Source: Mycobacterium sp. Root135 (GTDB lineage: Bacteria > Actinomycetota > Actinomycetes > Mycobacteriales > Mycobacteriaceae). From it: DNA of 64,000 nucleotides. Location of the stretch: positions 354,220 through 418,219 of the forward strand of contig NZ_LMEZ01000006.1 of the NCBI RefSeq assembly GCF_001426545.1, in the 5' to 3' direction. Positions 7,163 through 14,989 of this stretch are shown here, one piece after another. The number at the start of each line of letters is the position of its first letter. Within the stretch, counting starts at the first letter, position 1. The position numbers and the translations under genes were made by a program. The notes under the pieces were generated by a model that made no database searches, was not told the origin of the DNA, and saw only the letters and a list, made by a program, of their open reading frames with translations.

Positions 7163-8583
7163 GACGTCCCCTTGCCTGCGGGTTGGCGGACCTTGGGGAG
7201 GTACTCGGCACCCCGGGAGGTCGGATCATGCCCGGTGAGAACGACATCCGGGATTCCGGTCGGTGCGCGCGGATCACCGAAGCGGGCCGACATCGGGACG
7301 GAATTGGTCGGTACGTCGTAGCCCGGCGGCGGTGGCGGAAACGGGGCCGAGCGTTCGATGAGGTCGGCGTAGTAGGGCAGCCACTTGCCGTGGTTGAACG
7401 TGAGCGCGCCGACGATGCGGCCGTTCTTGCCGAACGCCGCGGCGAAGCGCAGATCCTCCACCGACCCCTGGGTGAAGACGATTTCGTCGCCAAATGAGCA
7501 CACGCCGACGCCCTTGATGTTGACGCCGAATTGGCCCGACCAGAACTGCGGCAGCGGCAGGTGTGGGCGGCGACCCATCTCCAGGTGAACCATGTTGTGC
7601 GCCGCGGTTTGAGCGCCGAGGACGGCGGCGTCGACGTGTTCGATGGCCATGAACTGGTACTCGTAGAGCACGTGCGGTGCGCGGGCGACGTCGCCTGCGA
7701 CGAAGACGTTGTCGGTCACCACGCCGTTGACGTCGAACGCGCGGCACCCCGCGTCGCAGGCCACGCCCCAGAATCCGGCGGCGAGGTCGGCGCCGTCCAA
7801 CCATTCGATGTTGCGCACCGAGCCCAGGGACGCGACCACGACGTCGACGTCCAGCACGGTGCCGTCGGACAACCGTGCCTGCCGGACGTGACCGTCGGCG
7901 TCGCCGGTGAGCGCCTCGACGGCCACGCCGATGCGAAGGTCGACTCCGGCGTCGCGCTGCATCTTGGCGGCGATGTCGCCGATGACCCCGCCCAGCGGGC
8001 CCACCAGCGGTGCGCTGGATCTTTCCGCCACGGTCACGTCAAGGCCGAGATCGCGGCACACCGAGGCCATCTCCGAGCCGATGAACCCGGCGCCGACGAT
8101 GAGCACCCGCTTCGGCCTTGCCTTGAGGGCGGCCTGCAACTCCGCGGCGTCGTCACACGTGCGCAGCGTGTACAGACCCTTGAGCGTGGCCTCCTCGGCG
8201 TTGAACCACGCCCGTGACCGCACGCCGGTGGCGATCAGCACCCTGTCGTAGGGCACCCGATCGCCGTTGGCCAGCACCACTTCTCGGTTGGCGCGGTCCA
8301 GCGCGGTGGCCGCGACCCCGAGGCGCCAGTCCGCGTCGACCTCGCGCAACCGGGGCAGCTTGGTGTTGCCCGCAGGCACCCAGCCCTTCAGCACCTGCTT
8401 GGACAGTGGCGGCCGGTCGTACGGTTCGTGGACTTCGTCGCCGATGATGGTCAGCGAACCGGTGAATCCCTCGTCGCGTAGCGCTTCGGCGGCGCGCAGA
8501 CCCGTCAGTGACGCGCCGACGATGACGATCCTGCCGGTCGCCTTGAAGCTGGCGACGATGTCGGCGATCAACGAGGCGGTCAC
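7159..8583 (-). CDS. FAD-dependent ferredoxin reductase for the P450 system
   Basis: A 474-residue pyridine nucleotide-disulphide oxidoreductase of the ferredoxin/rubredoxin reductase type. The FAD Rossmann motif is RIVIVGASLTGLRAAEALR, where an Ala-Ser replaces the more usual Gly; PYDRPPLSK follows. The NAD(P)H-binding motif is RVLIVGAGFIGSEMASVCRDLG, and the second FAD motif is DNVFVAGDVARAP. The first 16 residues before the Rossmann fold are a short extension. It overlaps both neighbours by 4 bp (ferredoxin upstream, P450 downstream), which supports a coupled operon. Its role is to pass electrons from NAD(P)H to the ferredoxin encoded at 8580-8795. Confidence 0.92.
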   Translation of the reverse strand: MTASLIADIVASFKATGRIVIVGASLTGLRAAEALRDEGFTGSLTIIGDEVHEPYDRPPLSKQVLKGWVPAGNTKLPRLREVDADWRLGVAATALDRANREVVLANGDRVPYDRVLIATGVRSRAWFNAEEATLKGLYTLRTCDDAAELQAALKARPKRVLIVGAGFIGSEMASVCRDLGLDVTVAERSSAPLVGPLGGVIGDIAAKMQRDAGVDLRIGVAVEALTGDADGHVRQARLSDGTVLDVDVVVASLGSVRNIEWLDGADLAAGFWGVACDAGCRAFDVNGVVTDNVFVAGDVARAPHVLYEYQFMAIEHVDAAVLGAQTAAHNMVHLEMGRRPHLPLPQFWSGQFGVNIKGVGVCSFGDEIVFTQGSVEDLRFAAAFGKNGRIVGALTFNHGKWLPYYADLIERSAPFPPPPPGYDVPTNSVPMSARFGDPRAPTGIPDVVLTGHDPTSRGAEYLPKVRQPAGKGTS

Positions 8584-8795
8584 GTCGTCGACCTGTCCGC
8601 CGGTGGATCCATCTCGGCGACGATGGCCTGCACCGGGCAGGACGCCACGGCCCGCGCCACCCTTTGCCGTTGGGAGTCATCGGGATTCGGATCGTAGGCG
8701 AGCACCTCCTCGCCGTTGAGCTGGAGCACCTCCGGCGCCAGCGGGACGCATTGCGCATACCCCAGGCAACGGTTCAGGTCGACGACGATGCGCAT
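8580..8795 (-). CDS. 3Fe-4S ferredoxin, P450 redox partner
   Basis: A 71-residue ferredoxin of the single-cluster type found beside mycobacterial P450s. The cluster ligands are in CLGYAQC and, after a gap, ASCPVQAI; the position that would hold a fourth Cys in a 4Fe-4S protein is Tyr (C-x2-Y-x2-C), the usual sign of a 3Fe-4S cluster in this group. ATG 8795 gives the family N-terminus MRIVVDLNRC and is preceded on the minus strand by GGGGAGGGG. The open frame continues 104 codons upstream but without homology and across a Zur box, so it is rejected. It is the first gene of the P450 operon and overlaps the reductase by 4 bp. Confidence 0.92.
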   Translation of the reverse strand: MRIVVDLNRCLGYAQCVPLAPEVLQLNGEEVLAYDPNPDDSQRQRVARAVASCPVQAIVAEMDPPADRSTT

Positions 8796-8885
8796 TCTGG
8801 GCCCCTCCCCACCGGTGCTGCCGACGGTACTCAGGACCCGGGTCCGGTATGCGGTTTTCGACACTTGCCCGAGGAAGCCGCTTGA

Positions 8886-8901
8886 TGACAATGATTGTCG
8901 A
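8886..8901. promoter_or_regulatory. Zur box, distal, upstream of the mrf-rpmE2 operon
   Basis: TGACAATGATTGTCGA is a near-perfect inverted repeat matching the mycobacterial Zur palindrome pattern (TGAAAAT-N-ATTTTCA type). It lies 85 bp before the downstream start codon and about 90 bp from the divergent ferredoxin start. Confidence 0.65.
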
Positions 8902-8939
8902 CAAGAGGTCACATGGACGGTACCGTGAGCCGGAACTCT

Positions 8940-8958
8940 ATTGACAATGATTTTCAAC
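8940..8958. promoter_or_regulatory. Zur box, proximal, upstream of the mrf-rpmE2 operon
   Basis: ATTGACAATGATTTTCAAC forms the inverted repeat TTGA(C/A)AATGATTTTCAA. It immediately precedes the AAGGAG ribosome binding site at 8959-8964, so a bound repressor would block transcription of the CobW-like gene and rpmE2 when zinc is sufficient. Confidence 0.78.
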
Positions 8959-8970
8959 AAGGAGCCGTTA

Positions 8971-10170
8971 ATGCGCACTCCGGTGGTCCTGGTCTGCGGC
9001 CAGGCCGGTGCGAACACCGTCACCGACGCCTTGCTCGCGCATCCGGGCACGGCCGTCGTCGAGCACGAGTTCGACGGCCAGGTGGTGCGCCGATGGGTCG
9101 CAATCATGCGTCAAGGCAAGGTGTCCCGCAGCGAGGTGGCCTTGGAACTCACCACGGGCTGCGTGTCGTGCACGACGCGCGACGACCTGCTGGTGCTGCT
9201 GCGCCGGGTCCATCGCCGCGACGACGTGCACCGCATCGTCGTACTCCTCGCGCCGTGGACGGAGCCCGAATCCATCTGCCACGCAATCAATCACGTGCCG
9301 GTGCGAGTCGGCGTGGGCTACCTCGACGGTCCCGCGGCCCGCGACGTCGAGATCAGCGCCGTGGTCGCCTGCCTGGACACCGAGTCGTGGCGGGGACAGG
9401 CGCTCGGCGACGACGAGCTGCCCGACGGCCGCCCCGTCGCCCAAGTCGTCGTCGATCAGGCCGAATTCGCCGACGTCCTCGTCCTCACCGAGCCCGAACA
9501 CACGACCATCGCCATTCTCAAGCGGCTGGCGCCGCGTGCCCGCATCACCGTGGGCCACCGGCACCTGGAGATCGCACTTCGCCATCTGCACCCGCTGGCG
9601 CGGCGGGGTGCCGACGGCGACCCGCACGAACCGCTCCTGGCGGGCGAACCTCCGCTGGCCCCGGACGGCGACGTGGCGCTGACGGAGTTCTCGGCGCAGC
9701 GGCCGTTTCACCCATGGCGGCTGCACGCCGCGCTCGACGTGCTCCTCGACGGGGTCGTCCGAGCGCGCGGGCGCATCTGGTTGGCTCCGCAGCCCGACAA
9801 CGTCGTGTGGGTCGAGTCGGCGGGCGGCGGTCTGCGCGTGGCGAACACCGGCCCGTGGCTGGCCGCGATGGACGCCGACGAGTTGGCAGACGTCGATCCG
9901 GAACGGAAGGCCGTCGCCGCCATGCGGTGGGACCCGGAACATGGTGACCGCCAGACGTCGATGACGATCCTCTCCTGCGGAGCCCGGCCGGCCGAGATCA
10001 GCGCCGCCCTGCACGACGCCCTCCTCACCGACGACGAGTTCCGTCGGCCATGGGAGTGGGACCAGTACGCCGACCCGTTCGGCGACTGGCACGAGGACCC
10101 GTGTGACTCGACACCCGAGTTGCACGACGAGGTGGCCGCACGCGGCACTTACGAAGGAGACGACGAGTGA
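8971..10170 (+). CDS. mrf: CobW/P47K-like protein with degenerate GTPase motifs, probable Mpy recruitment factor (Mrf) homologue
   Basis: A 399-residue protein with the fold plan of CobW/COG0523 but decayed motifs. The P-loop position reads VVLVCGQAGANTVTDAL instead of GxxGxGKT; the metal-binding CxCC is reduced to GCVSCTTRDD; the C-terminal CobW domain is kept (EFSAQRPFHPWRLHAAL and the IWLAPQPDNVVWVESAGGG region). ATG 8971 has AAGGAG 6 bp upstream. The gene lies behind two Zur boxes and overlaps rpmE2 by 4 bp. In M. smegmatis a CobW-like protein encoded with zinc-free ribosomal paralogues (Mrf) recruits the hibernation factor Mpy to ribosomes under zinc starvation. Location, Zur control and dead GTPase motifs make this the best candidate here. 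Alternative: a degenerate zinc metallochaperone. Confidence 0.68.
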   Translation: MRTPVVLVCGQAGANTVTDALLAHPGTAVVEHEFDGQVVRRWVAIMRQGKVSRSEVALELTTGCVSCTTRDDLLVLLRRVHRRDDVHRIVVLLAPWTEPESICHAINHVPVRVGVGYLDGPAARDVEISAVVACLDTESWRGQALGDDELPDGRPVAQVVVDQAEFADVLVLTEPEHTTIAILKRLAPRARITVGHRHLEIALRHLHPLARRGADGDPHEPLLAGEPPLAPDGDVALTEFSAQRPFHPWRLHAALDVLLDGVVRARGRIWLAPQPDNVVWVESAGGGLRVANTGPWLAAMDADELADVDPERKAVAAMRWDPEHGDRQTSMTILSCGARPAEISAALHDALLTDDEFRRPWEWDQYADPFGDWHEDPCDSTPELHDEVAARGTYEGDDE

Positions 10171-10427
10171 AACCAGGCATCCACCCCGACTACCACCCGG
10201 TGGTGTTCCAGGACGGCAACACCGGTACGCGCTTTCTGACGAGGTCGACGGTCACCAGTTCCCGCACGGTCGACTGGCCGACCCCCGACGGCATCAAGAC
10301 CTATCCCCTTGTCGTCGTGGATGTTTCGTCAGACTCGCATCCGTTTTGGACGGGTTCTCAACGCCACAACGACACCGCGGGCCAGATCGAGAAGTTCCGC
10401 CGTCGCTACGGAACCCGCGAACGGTAG
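10167..10427 (+). CDS. rpmE2: 50S ribosomal protein L31 type B (zinc-independent)
   Basis: An 86-residue L31 of the type B (C-minus) form. The N-terminus MKPGIHPDYHPVVFQD and the segments FLTRSTVTSSRTVDW and SDSHPFWTG are characteristic. No Cys is present, so it cannot bind the zinc held by ordinary L31. GTG 10167 overlaps the upstream stop as GTGA, and AAGGAG sits just before it. With the Zur boxes ahead of the operon, it is expected to replace zinc-containing L31 on ribosomes when zinc is scarce, freeing zinc for other use. Confidence 0.95.
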   Translation: MKPGIHPDYHPVVFQDGNTGTRFLTRSTVTSSRTVDWPTPDGIKTYPLVVVDVSSDSHPFWTGSQRHNDTAGQIEKFRRRYGTRER

Positions 10428-10456
10428 TCCCGACCGGCGTCGAGTCGCGGGCCCTC

Positions 10457-11599
10457 TCAATGGGTGTGGGTGACGCCCCACGCGGGCAGCGGGTCGTGGT
10501 AGGTCAGCCACTCCCGCTGGCCCGCCGCGACTTCGGCGTCGGTCAGCAGGGCGGACTCGAACTGGTCGTGCACCAGGGCACGGTCCAGCCGGACCCCGAT
10601 GATGACGATCTCCTGCCCTGGCGCGAACTCCGCCGTGGCCCACGGCTGCGCCGGCTCGATCACCAGGTTGGGCCCGGCCTGGGACCAGATCGCGGCAATC
10701 AGAGGGCGGCTGGCGATCCAGCAAAATCCCTTGCTACGCAACAGTCCCGTGACGTTCTCCAACACCCGCGCCAACCGGTCCGGATGAAACGGACGATTGG
10801 CGCGGAACGTCATGCTGCTGATGCCGTACTCCTCCGTTTCGGGCGTGTGCCCTTCGGCGATCTCCTCGTCCCATCCGGGCGCGGATTCCGCGAGCACGGG
10901 ATCGAACAGGCCGGTGTCGAGGACGGCCTCCAGCGGCACCACACCGTGATTGGTGCGGGTGATCCGAGCCGTCGGATTCAGCCGACGCAGTATCGTTTCG
11001 ACCGTCCCGCAGGCACTTTCACTCACCAAGTCGGTCTTGTTGAGCAGTATCACGTCGGCGAACTCCACCTGGTCGACCAGCAGATCGGAGATGCTGCGAC
11101 CGTCCTCGTCGGCGGCCGCCAAGCCCCGCTCGGTGAGCGCGTCCCCGCGGGCGAGTTCGAGCAGGAACGTCGAGGCGTCGACCACGGTGACCATGGTGTC
11201 GAGCCGGGCCACCCGAGACAGCGCGAATCCGTCGTCGAACTCCCAACCGAACGTCGCCGCCACCGGCATCGGCTCGGAGATCCCGGTCGACTCGATCACC
11301 AGGTGGTCGAACCTGTTCTGCGCGGCCAAGTCCCTGACCGCGTCGACCAAGTCCTCGCGCAGGGTGCAGCAGATGCATCCGTTGGTCAGTTCGACGAGCT
11401 TTTCCTGGGTGCGATCCAGGTGGCCTTGACCGGCGATCAGGGCGGCGTCGATGTTGACCTCGCTCATGTCGTTGACGATCACGGCGACCTTGCGTCCGTC
11501 GCGGTTGGCCAGAAGGTGGTTCAGCAGGGTGGTCTTGCCGGCCCCGAGGAAGCCGGACAGGACGGTTACGGGCAGGCGTCGAGACTCGACCGAAGGCAT
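10457..11599 (-). CDS. CobW/COG0523 zinc metallochaperone GTPase
   Basis: A 380-residue GTPase with intact motifs: P-loop SGFLGAGKTTLLNHLL, metal site NGCICCTLREDL (CxCC), the switch/Walker B region HLVIESTGISEP, and NKTD as the guanine-specificity motif. The CobW C-terminal domain is seen at MTFRANRPFHPDRLA. COG0523 proteins of this type (ZigA, ZagA, ZNG1 group) use GTP to deliver zinc to client metalloenzymes. A Zur box ends 3 bp from its start codon on the upstream side. It is transcribed in the same direction as znuABC, 31 bp after znuB, so it may be read both from that operon and from its own zinc-responsive promoter. Compare the degenerate paralogue at 8971. Confidence 0.9.
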   Translation of the reverse strand: MPSVESRRLPVTVLSGFLGAGKTTLLNHLLANRDGRKVAVIVNDMSEVNIDAALIAGQGHLDRTQEKLVELTNGCICCTLREDLVDAVRDLAAQNRFDHLVIESTGISEPMPVAATFGWEFDDGFALSRVARLDTMVTVVDASTFLLELARGDALTERGLAAADEDGRSISDLLVDQVEFADVILLNKTDLVSESACGTVETILRRLNPTARITRTNHGVVPLEAVLDTGLFDPVLAESAPGWDEEIAEGHTPETEEYGISSMTFRANRPFHPDRLARVLENVTGLLRSKGFCWIASRPLIAAIWSQAGPNLVIEPAQPWATAEFAPGQEIVIIGVRLDRALVHDQFESALLTDAEVAAGQREWLTYHDPLPAWGVTHTH

Positions 11600-11602
11600 C
11601 CG

Positions 11603-11625
11603 TTAATGATAATGGTTTTCATTAA
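11603..11625. promoter_or_regulatory. Zur box between znuB and the CobW GTPase gene
   Basis: An inverted repeat with arms TTAATGATAA and TTTTCATTAA around a short centre, close to the mycobacterial Zur consensus. It lies 4 bp upstream of the cobW-type start codon (minus strand), where it would block an internal promoter. Confidence 0.8.
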
Positions 11626-11630
11626 GCCTG

Positions 11631-12587
11631 TCACGCCGGCGTGCGCGAACCACCCGTGTCGACCGACTTCGGTTGCAGCAGAGCGCCGGCGGGTTCGGCA
11701 GGCGCGACGCCGCCCGGGCGGGTCGGGTGGTCGAGCACGTCCGCGACGCGACGGCCGCGGTGGTCAAGCAGCCACACCGCCAACCAGATGCCGCAGGCGA
11801 CGGTGACGATGAGGAAGCTGGGCGGCACGTTGAACATCGCCGACGCCCCGAGCCCGAGCCAGACCGAACACACGCTGATCGCGGCGGAGATCGCCATGGC
11901 AAGGGACGGACGCGGGGTCAGCATGATGCCCGTGGCTGCGGGCGTGACCAACAACGCGAACAGCAGCAGCGTGCCGACGGCCTGCACCGCCATCGTCACG
12001 GCCAGCGCGAGCAGCAGCATGAACACGACCGAAAGCGCCCGCACCGGAACGCCCTTCGCCTCGGCGACGGGAGCGTTGATCGAGCTGTACAGCAGGGGCC
12101 GGTAGATCAACCCGACGCACAACATCAGCACCAGGAAGAGAACCGAGAAGCCGATCAGCTGCTCGTGCGAGATCGCCAGCAGGTTGCCGAACAAGACGTT
12201 CGTCATCGTGCTGGAACTCTTGGTCGCCAGAGAGTTGAAGAACAGGCCGAGCCCCGTCGCGAACGCCAACGTCGTCCCCGTCACGACGTCGCGGTCGGAG
12301 GCACGTTTGCCCAACGCGCCGATGACCAGCGCCCCGCCTGCACAGAACACGGCCAGACCGAGGACGGGCGGAATGCCGAGCAGCACCGCACCCGTCGCGC
12401 CGGGCAACCCCATGTGGGCAAGGGCGTGCGCGGCAAAGGCGTTGCGGCGCACCACGATGAAGTAGCCCATCAACCCAGAGGCCAGCGCCACGACGGTCCC
12501 ACCGATCAGGGCGTTGCGCATGAAGGGCGACCCGAGGATCGACCACCAATCCTGCTGATAGGCGATGGCCACCAACTGAGTCGTCAC
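11631..12587 (-). CDS. znuB: Zinc ABC transporter, permease ZnuB
   Basis: A 318-residue ABC-3 family permease with about eight or nine hydrophobic segments. Typical features are PFMRNALIGGTVVALASGLMGYF-type N-terminus (residues 21-45), RRNAFAAHALAHMGLPGATGA and the cytoplasmic loop followed by AVGTLLLFALLVTPAATGIML. It overlaps znuC by 4 bp (ATGA). Together with ZnuC and ZnuA it forms a high-affinity Zn2+ (possibly Mn2+) importer. The C-terminal 40 residues after the last membrane segment are a polar tail. The neighbouring Zur boxes point to zinc as substrate. Confidence 0.93.
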   Translation of the reverse strand: MTTQLVAIAYQQDWWSILGSPFMRNALIGGTVVALASGLMGYFIVVRRNAFAAHALAHMGLPGATGAVLLGIPPVLGLAVFCAGGALVIGALGKRASDRDVVTGTTLAFATGLGLFFNSLATKSSSTMTNVLFGNLLAISHEQLIGFSVLFLVLMLCVGLIYRPLLYSSINAPVAEAKGVPVRALSVVFMLLLALAVTMAVQAVGTLLLFALLVTPAATGIMLTPRPSLAMAISAAISVCSVWLGLGASAMFNVPPSFLIVTVACGIWLAVWLLDHRGRRVADVLDHPTRPGGVAPAEPAGALLQPKSVDTGGSRTPA

Positions 12588-13372
12588 GGCACGCTCCTCA
12601 TGTACATCTCGCCCTGCGGGGTGTGTACCACCCGAATGGGGGTGCCGTACAGGTGGCTGAGCAGCGCGTCGTCGACGACGTCGGTCATCGTGGCGTAGTG
12701 CGGATGCCCGTCGAGCAGATAGATGGCGCTGTCGAGCAAGCTCAGCAGCGGGTTGAGATCGTGCGCGACGACCAGAATGGTCACCCCCAACTCGCGATGC
12801 AGCCGCGCCAACAGCGCGACGATCTCGCCCTGACTGCGCAGATCGAGGGACGCCAGCGGTTCGTCCAGGATCAGCATCCGCGGCTTGGATACCAACGCTT
12901 CGGCGATGGCGATGCGCTGGCGCTGCCCGCCCGACAGCAGTGCCAACCGACGGTCGGCGAACTCTGTTGCGTCGACCGCGGCCAGGGTCTCCTCGACGGT
13001 CTGGCGTTGTGTGGCAGTCGCCCGGCCGAACGCCCAGCGCCGGCCGGTCAGCCCGAGCATCACCACGTCGCGGGCGCGGATCGCCTCGCCCGCGGTGGCG
13101 GCGTAATCCTGCGGGACGTAGCCGATGCCGTCGTTGTCCTCGCCGGGCTTGCGGCCGAAGACGCGCACCTCACCCGACGCGGGCGGAACGAGGCCCAGGA
13201 TCATGTGCAGGAGGGTGGTCTTGCCGGCTCCGTTGGCGCCGATCAGGGCGACGATGCCGCCTGCGGGCACCTCGAACGTCGCGTCGGACCAGATCAACCG
13301 CCGTCCGCGAACTGCGCTGACGTCGGTGAACGCCAGCGCAACGGAATCCTGCTCGGACTTAGGTCGAGACAC
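12584..13372 (-). CDS. znuC: Zinc ABC transporter, ATPase ZnuC
   Basis: A 262-residue ABC ATPase. Walker A is GANGAGKTTLLHM, the Q-loop region is GYVPQDYA, the signature is LSGGQRQRIAIAEAL, Walker B is RMLILDEPLASLD and the switch histidine lies in LVVAHDLNPL. The start overlaps the 3' end of znuA by 14 bp and the stop overlaps znuB by 4 bp, so the three are one translationally coupled operon. It powers zinc import through ZnuB. Confidence 0.94.
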   Translation of the reverse strand: MSRPKSEQDSVALAFTDVSAVRGRRLIWSDATFEVPAGGIVALIGANGAGKTTLLHMILGLVPPASGEVRVFGRKPGEDNDGIGYVPQDYAATAGEAIRARDVVMLGLTGRRWAFGRATATQRQTVEETLAAVDATEFADRRLALLSGGQRQRIAIAEALVSKPRMLILDEPLASLDLRSQGEIVALLARLHRELGVTILVVAHDLNPLLSLLDSAIYLLDGHPHYATMTDVVDDALLSHLYGTPIRVVHTPQGEMYMRSVP

Positions 13373-14330
13373 CCAGCGCCTTCGCCAGGGCGGTGAGCTG
13401 ACCGTCCTGCCACGCCTCGAACGAGGTCTGTCCGGGCGGGACGGTCTCCGTGACGTCGACGACGGGGACGCCGGCCTGCTCGGCCGCGGTGCGGATCTGT
13501 TCGGGGATCGAGCCCTCGGTCTGGGTGTTGTACATCAGGACGTCGACCTGCTTGTCCGCGAGCGCAGTGGTGAACGCGGCGATGTCGGCCGGTGACGGGT
13601 CGGACTCGTTGGCAGAGGCCCGCTGGTAGCCCTCGGGGGTCTTGTTGACCAGCCCCATTGCTTCGGCCTGGTAGTCGAAGATGCCTTCGGTGGCCGCGTA
13701 GGACTTGCCCGACGCGCCCGCCTTGATCTTGGCGATCAGGTCGTCGTACGGCTTCAACGTCGTGGTGAGAGCTTGACGACGCTCGCCGAAGTAGCTCGCG
13801 GCCTGTGGGTCGAGCTTGCTCAGCTCCGCGGTCACCGCGTCGGCGACGGCGGTCACCGCGGTGGGGCTGTACCAAAGGTGCGGGTTGGCGCCGTCGGCGG
13901 TCTTGGTGACGTCGGACGCGCTGACCACGGGGGCAGCGGCCGCCGAGGACGCGGCCAGCTTCGAGGCCCAGGCGTCGTAGTCCGCACCGTTCACGACGAC
14001 CATCTTCGCGCCTGCGAAGGAGGCGGCGTCGGCGGGTGAGGGTTCGTAGTCATGCGGGTCGACCGACGAGCCGGCCAGGATCGTCTTGACCTTGGCGCAG
14101 GCGCCGCCGAGCTCGGAGACGATGTCACCCCACTGGTCGACGCTCACCACTACGTCCAGCGGCGCGGACGGGCACGGCTCGCTGCTCGTCGTGCCGGCTC
14201 CGGCCGCGGCGGCGGTCGACGACGACGGGGAAGGCGTGGATTGATCCGAGCCGCAGGCGGCGAGCGCGCCGGTGAGGGTCAGCGCGAGGGCGGCGGCGAG
14301 TGGCGCCGAGCGGTACAGCGAACGAGTCAT
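13359..14330 (-). CDS. znuA: Zinc ABC transporter, substrate-binding lipoprotein ZnuA
   Basis: A 323-residue cluster A-I metal-binding protein. The N-terminus carries a lipoprotein signal with lipobox LAAC (Cys about residue 25), followed by a Ser/Ala-rich linker. Metal ligand regions are DPHDYEPSP (His), NPHLWYSP (His) and a C-terminal acidic site near NTQTEGS. The third position, usually His in (H)DAFxY, here reads TEGIFDY, with Glu instead. No His-rich flexible loop is present. The ATG at 14330 is chosen over an upstream in-frame start because it begins the signal peptide and the upstream codons run into a Zur box. The protein sits on the outer face of the membrane and hands zinc to ZnuB. 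Confidence 0.9.
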   Translation of the reverse strand: MTRSLYRSAPLAAALALTLTGALAACGSDQSTPSPSSSTAAAAGAGTTSSEPCPSAPLDVVVSVDQWGDIVSELGGACAKVKTILAGSSVDPHDYEPSPADAASFAGAKMVVVNGADYDAWASKLAASSAAAAPVVSASDVTKTADGANPHLWYSPTAVTAVADAVTAELSKLDPQAASYFGERRQALTTTLKPYDDLIAKIKAGASGKSYAATEGIFDYQAEAMGLVNKTPEGYQRASANESDPSPADIAAFTTALADKQVDVLMYNTQTEGSIPEQIRTAAEQAGVPVVDVTETVPPGQTSFEAWQDGQLTALAKALGVST

Positions 14331-14335
14331 GGCGA

Positions 14336-14354
14336 GAACGATAATCGTTTCCAA
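14336..14354. promoter_or_regulatory. Zur box upstream of znuABC
   Basis: GAACGATAATCGTTTCCAA contains the inverted repeat AACGATAATCGTTT in the Zur-type arrangement. It lies 5 bp before the znuA start codon on the minus strand. Confidence 0.7.
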
Positions 14355-14450
14355 TAGCCTCGCGCCAGTCGGCATGGACATTCACAGCGACTCACGAGCC
14401 GGCGTCGCGGCGCTGTTTGCATTTTCAGCCCGTCGCGCTACAGTCGGTCT

Positions 14451-14472
14451 TATTGACAATCATTTCCATTAA
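14451..14472. promoter_or_regulatory. Zur box upstream of the zinc-free ribosomal protein genes
   Basis: The arms ATTGACAATC and ATTTCCATTAA form a Zur-type palindrome 48 bp before the rpmG2 start. The divergent znuA box is about 100 bp away, so one intergenic region carries two operators. Confidence 0.75.
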
Positions 14473-14519
14473 GTGACGGCAACAACACACCGTCCCTGAG
14501 GCATGAAGGAGGAAATCCG

Positions 14520-14684
14520 TTGGCCAGCACAGACATCCGACCCGTCGTCAAACTTCGTTCGACGGCCGGGACGGGCTACACCTACGTCACCCGCAAGAAC
14601 CGCCGCAACGATCCGGATCGCTTGGTCATGCGGAAGTACGACCCCGTGATCCGCAGACACGTCGACTTCCGCGAGGAGCGCTGA
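14520..14684 (+). CDS. rpmG2: 50S ribosomal protein L33, zinc-independent form
   Basis: A 54-residue L33 beginning LASTDIRPVVKLRSTAGTG from a TTG start, with the conserved YVTRKNRRNDPDRLVMRKYDP. The two CxxC zinc-binding pairs of ordinary L33 are absent, so this is the C-minus paralogue. TTG 14520 is supported by a strong AAGGAGG at 14507-14513. Its stop (TGA) shares a base with the ATG of rpsN2. The upstream Zur box indicates expression under zinc starvation. The L28 gene that usually heads this operon in other mycobacteria is not present here. Confidence 0.93.
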   Translation: MASTDIRPVVKLRSTAGTGYTYVTRKNRRNDPDRLVMRKYDPVIRRHVDFREER

Positions 14685-14989
14685 TGGCCAAGAAGTCCAA
14701 GATCGTCAAGAACGACCAACGCCGAGTGATCGTGGCGCGTCATGCCGAGCGACGCGCGGAGCTCAAGCGCATCATCCGATCGCCCGAAACCACTGTCGCA
14801 CTGCGCATTCAGGCACAGACCGAGCTGGCCCGTCAACCAAGGGACGCCAGCCCCGTCCGAGTGCGCAACCGCGACTCCGTCGACGGCCGACCACGGGGGC
14901 ACCTACGCAAGTTCGGCCTGTCCCGAGTGCGGGTGCGGGAGCTCGCCCACGACGGCCAGCTGCCCGGGATACGAAAGGCGAGTTGGTAG
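14684..14989 (+). CDS. rpsN2: 30S ribosomal protein S14, zinc-independent form
   Basis: A 101-residue S14 of the long, Cys-free type: MAKKSKIVKNDQRRVIVARH at the start, then the C-terminal signature PRGHLRKFGLSRVRVRELA and PGIRKASW. The zinc-ribbon CxxC pairs of the 61-residue zinc form are missing. It overlaps rpmG2 by one base and is followed directly by rpsR2. The protein replaces the zinc form in 30S subunits during zinc limitation. Confidence 0.96.
   Translation: MAKKSKIVKNDQRRVIVARHAERRAELKRIIRSPETTVALRIQAQTELARQPRDASPVRVRNRDSVDGRPRGHLRKFGLSRVRVRELAHDGQLPGIRKASW

Noticed and set aside
10103..11806. A 567-codon plus-strand frame
   Set aside because: It is antisense to the CobW GTPase gene and has no recognisable domain.
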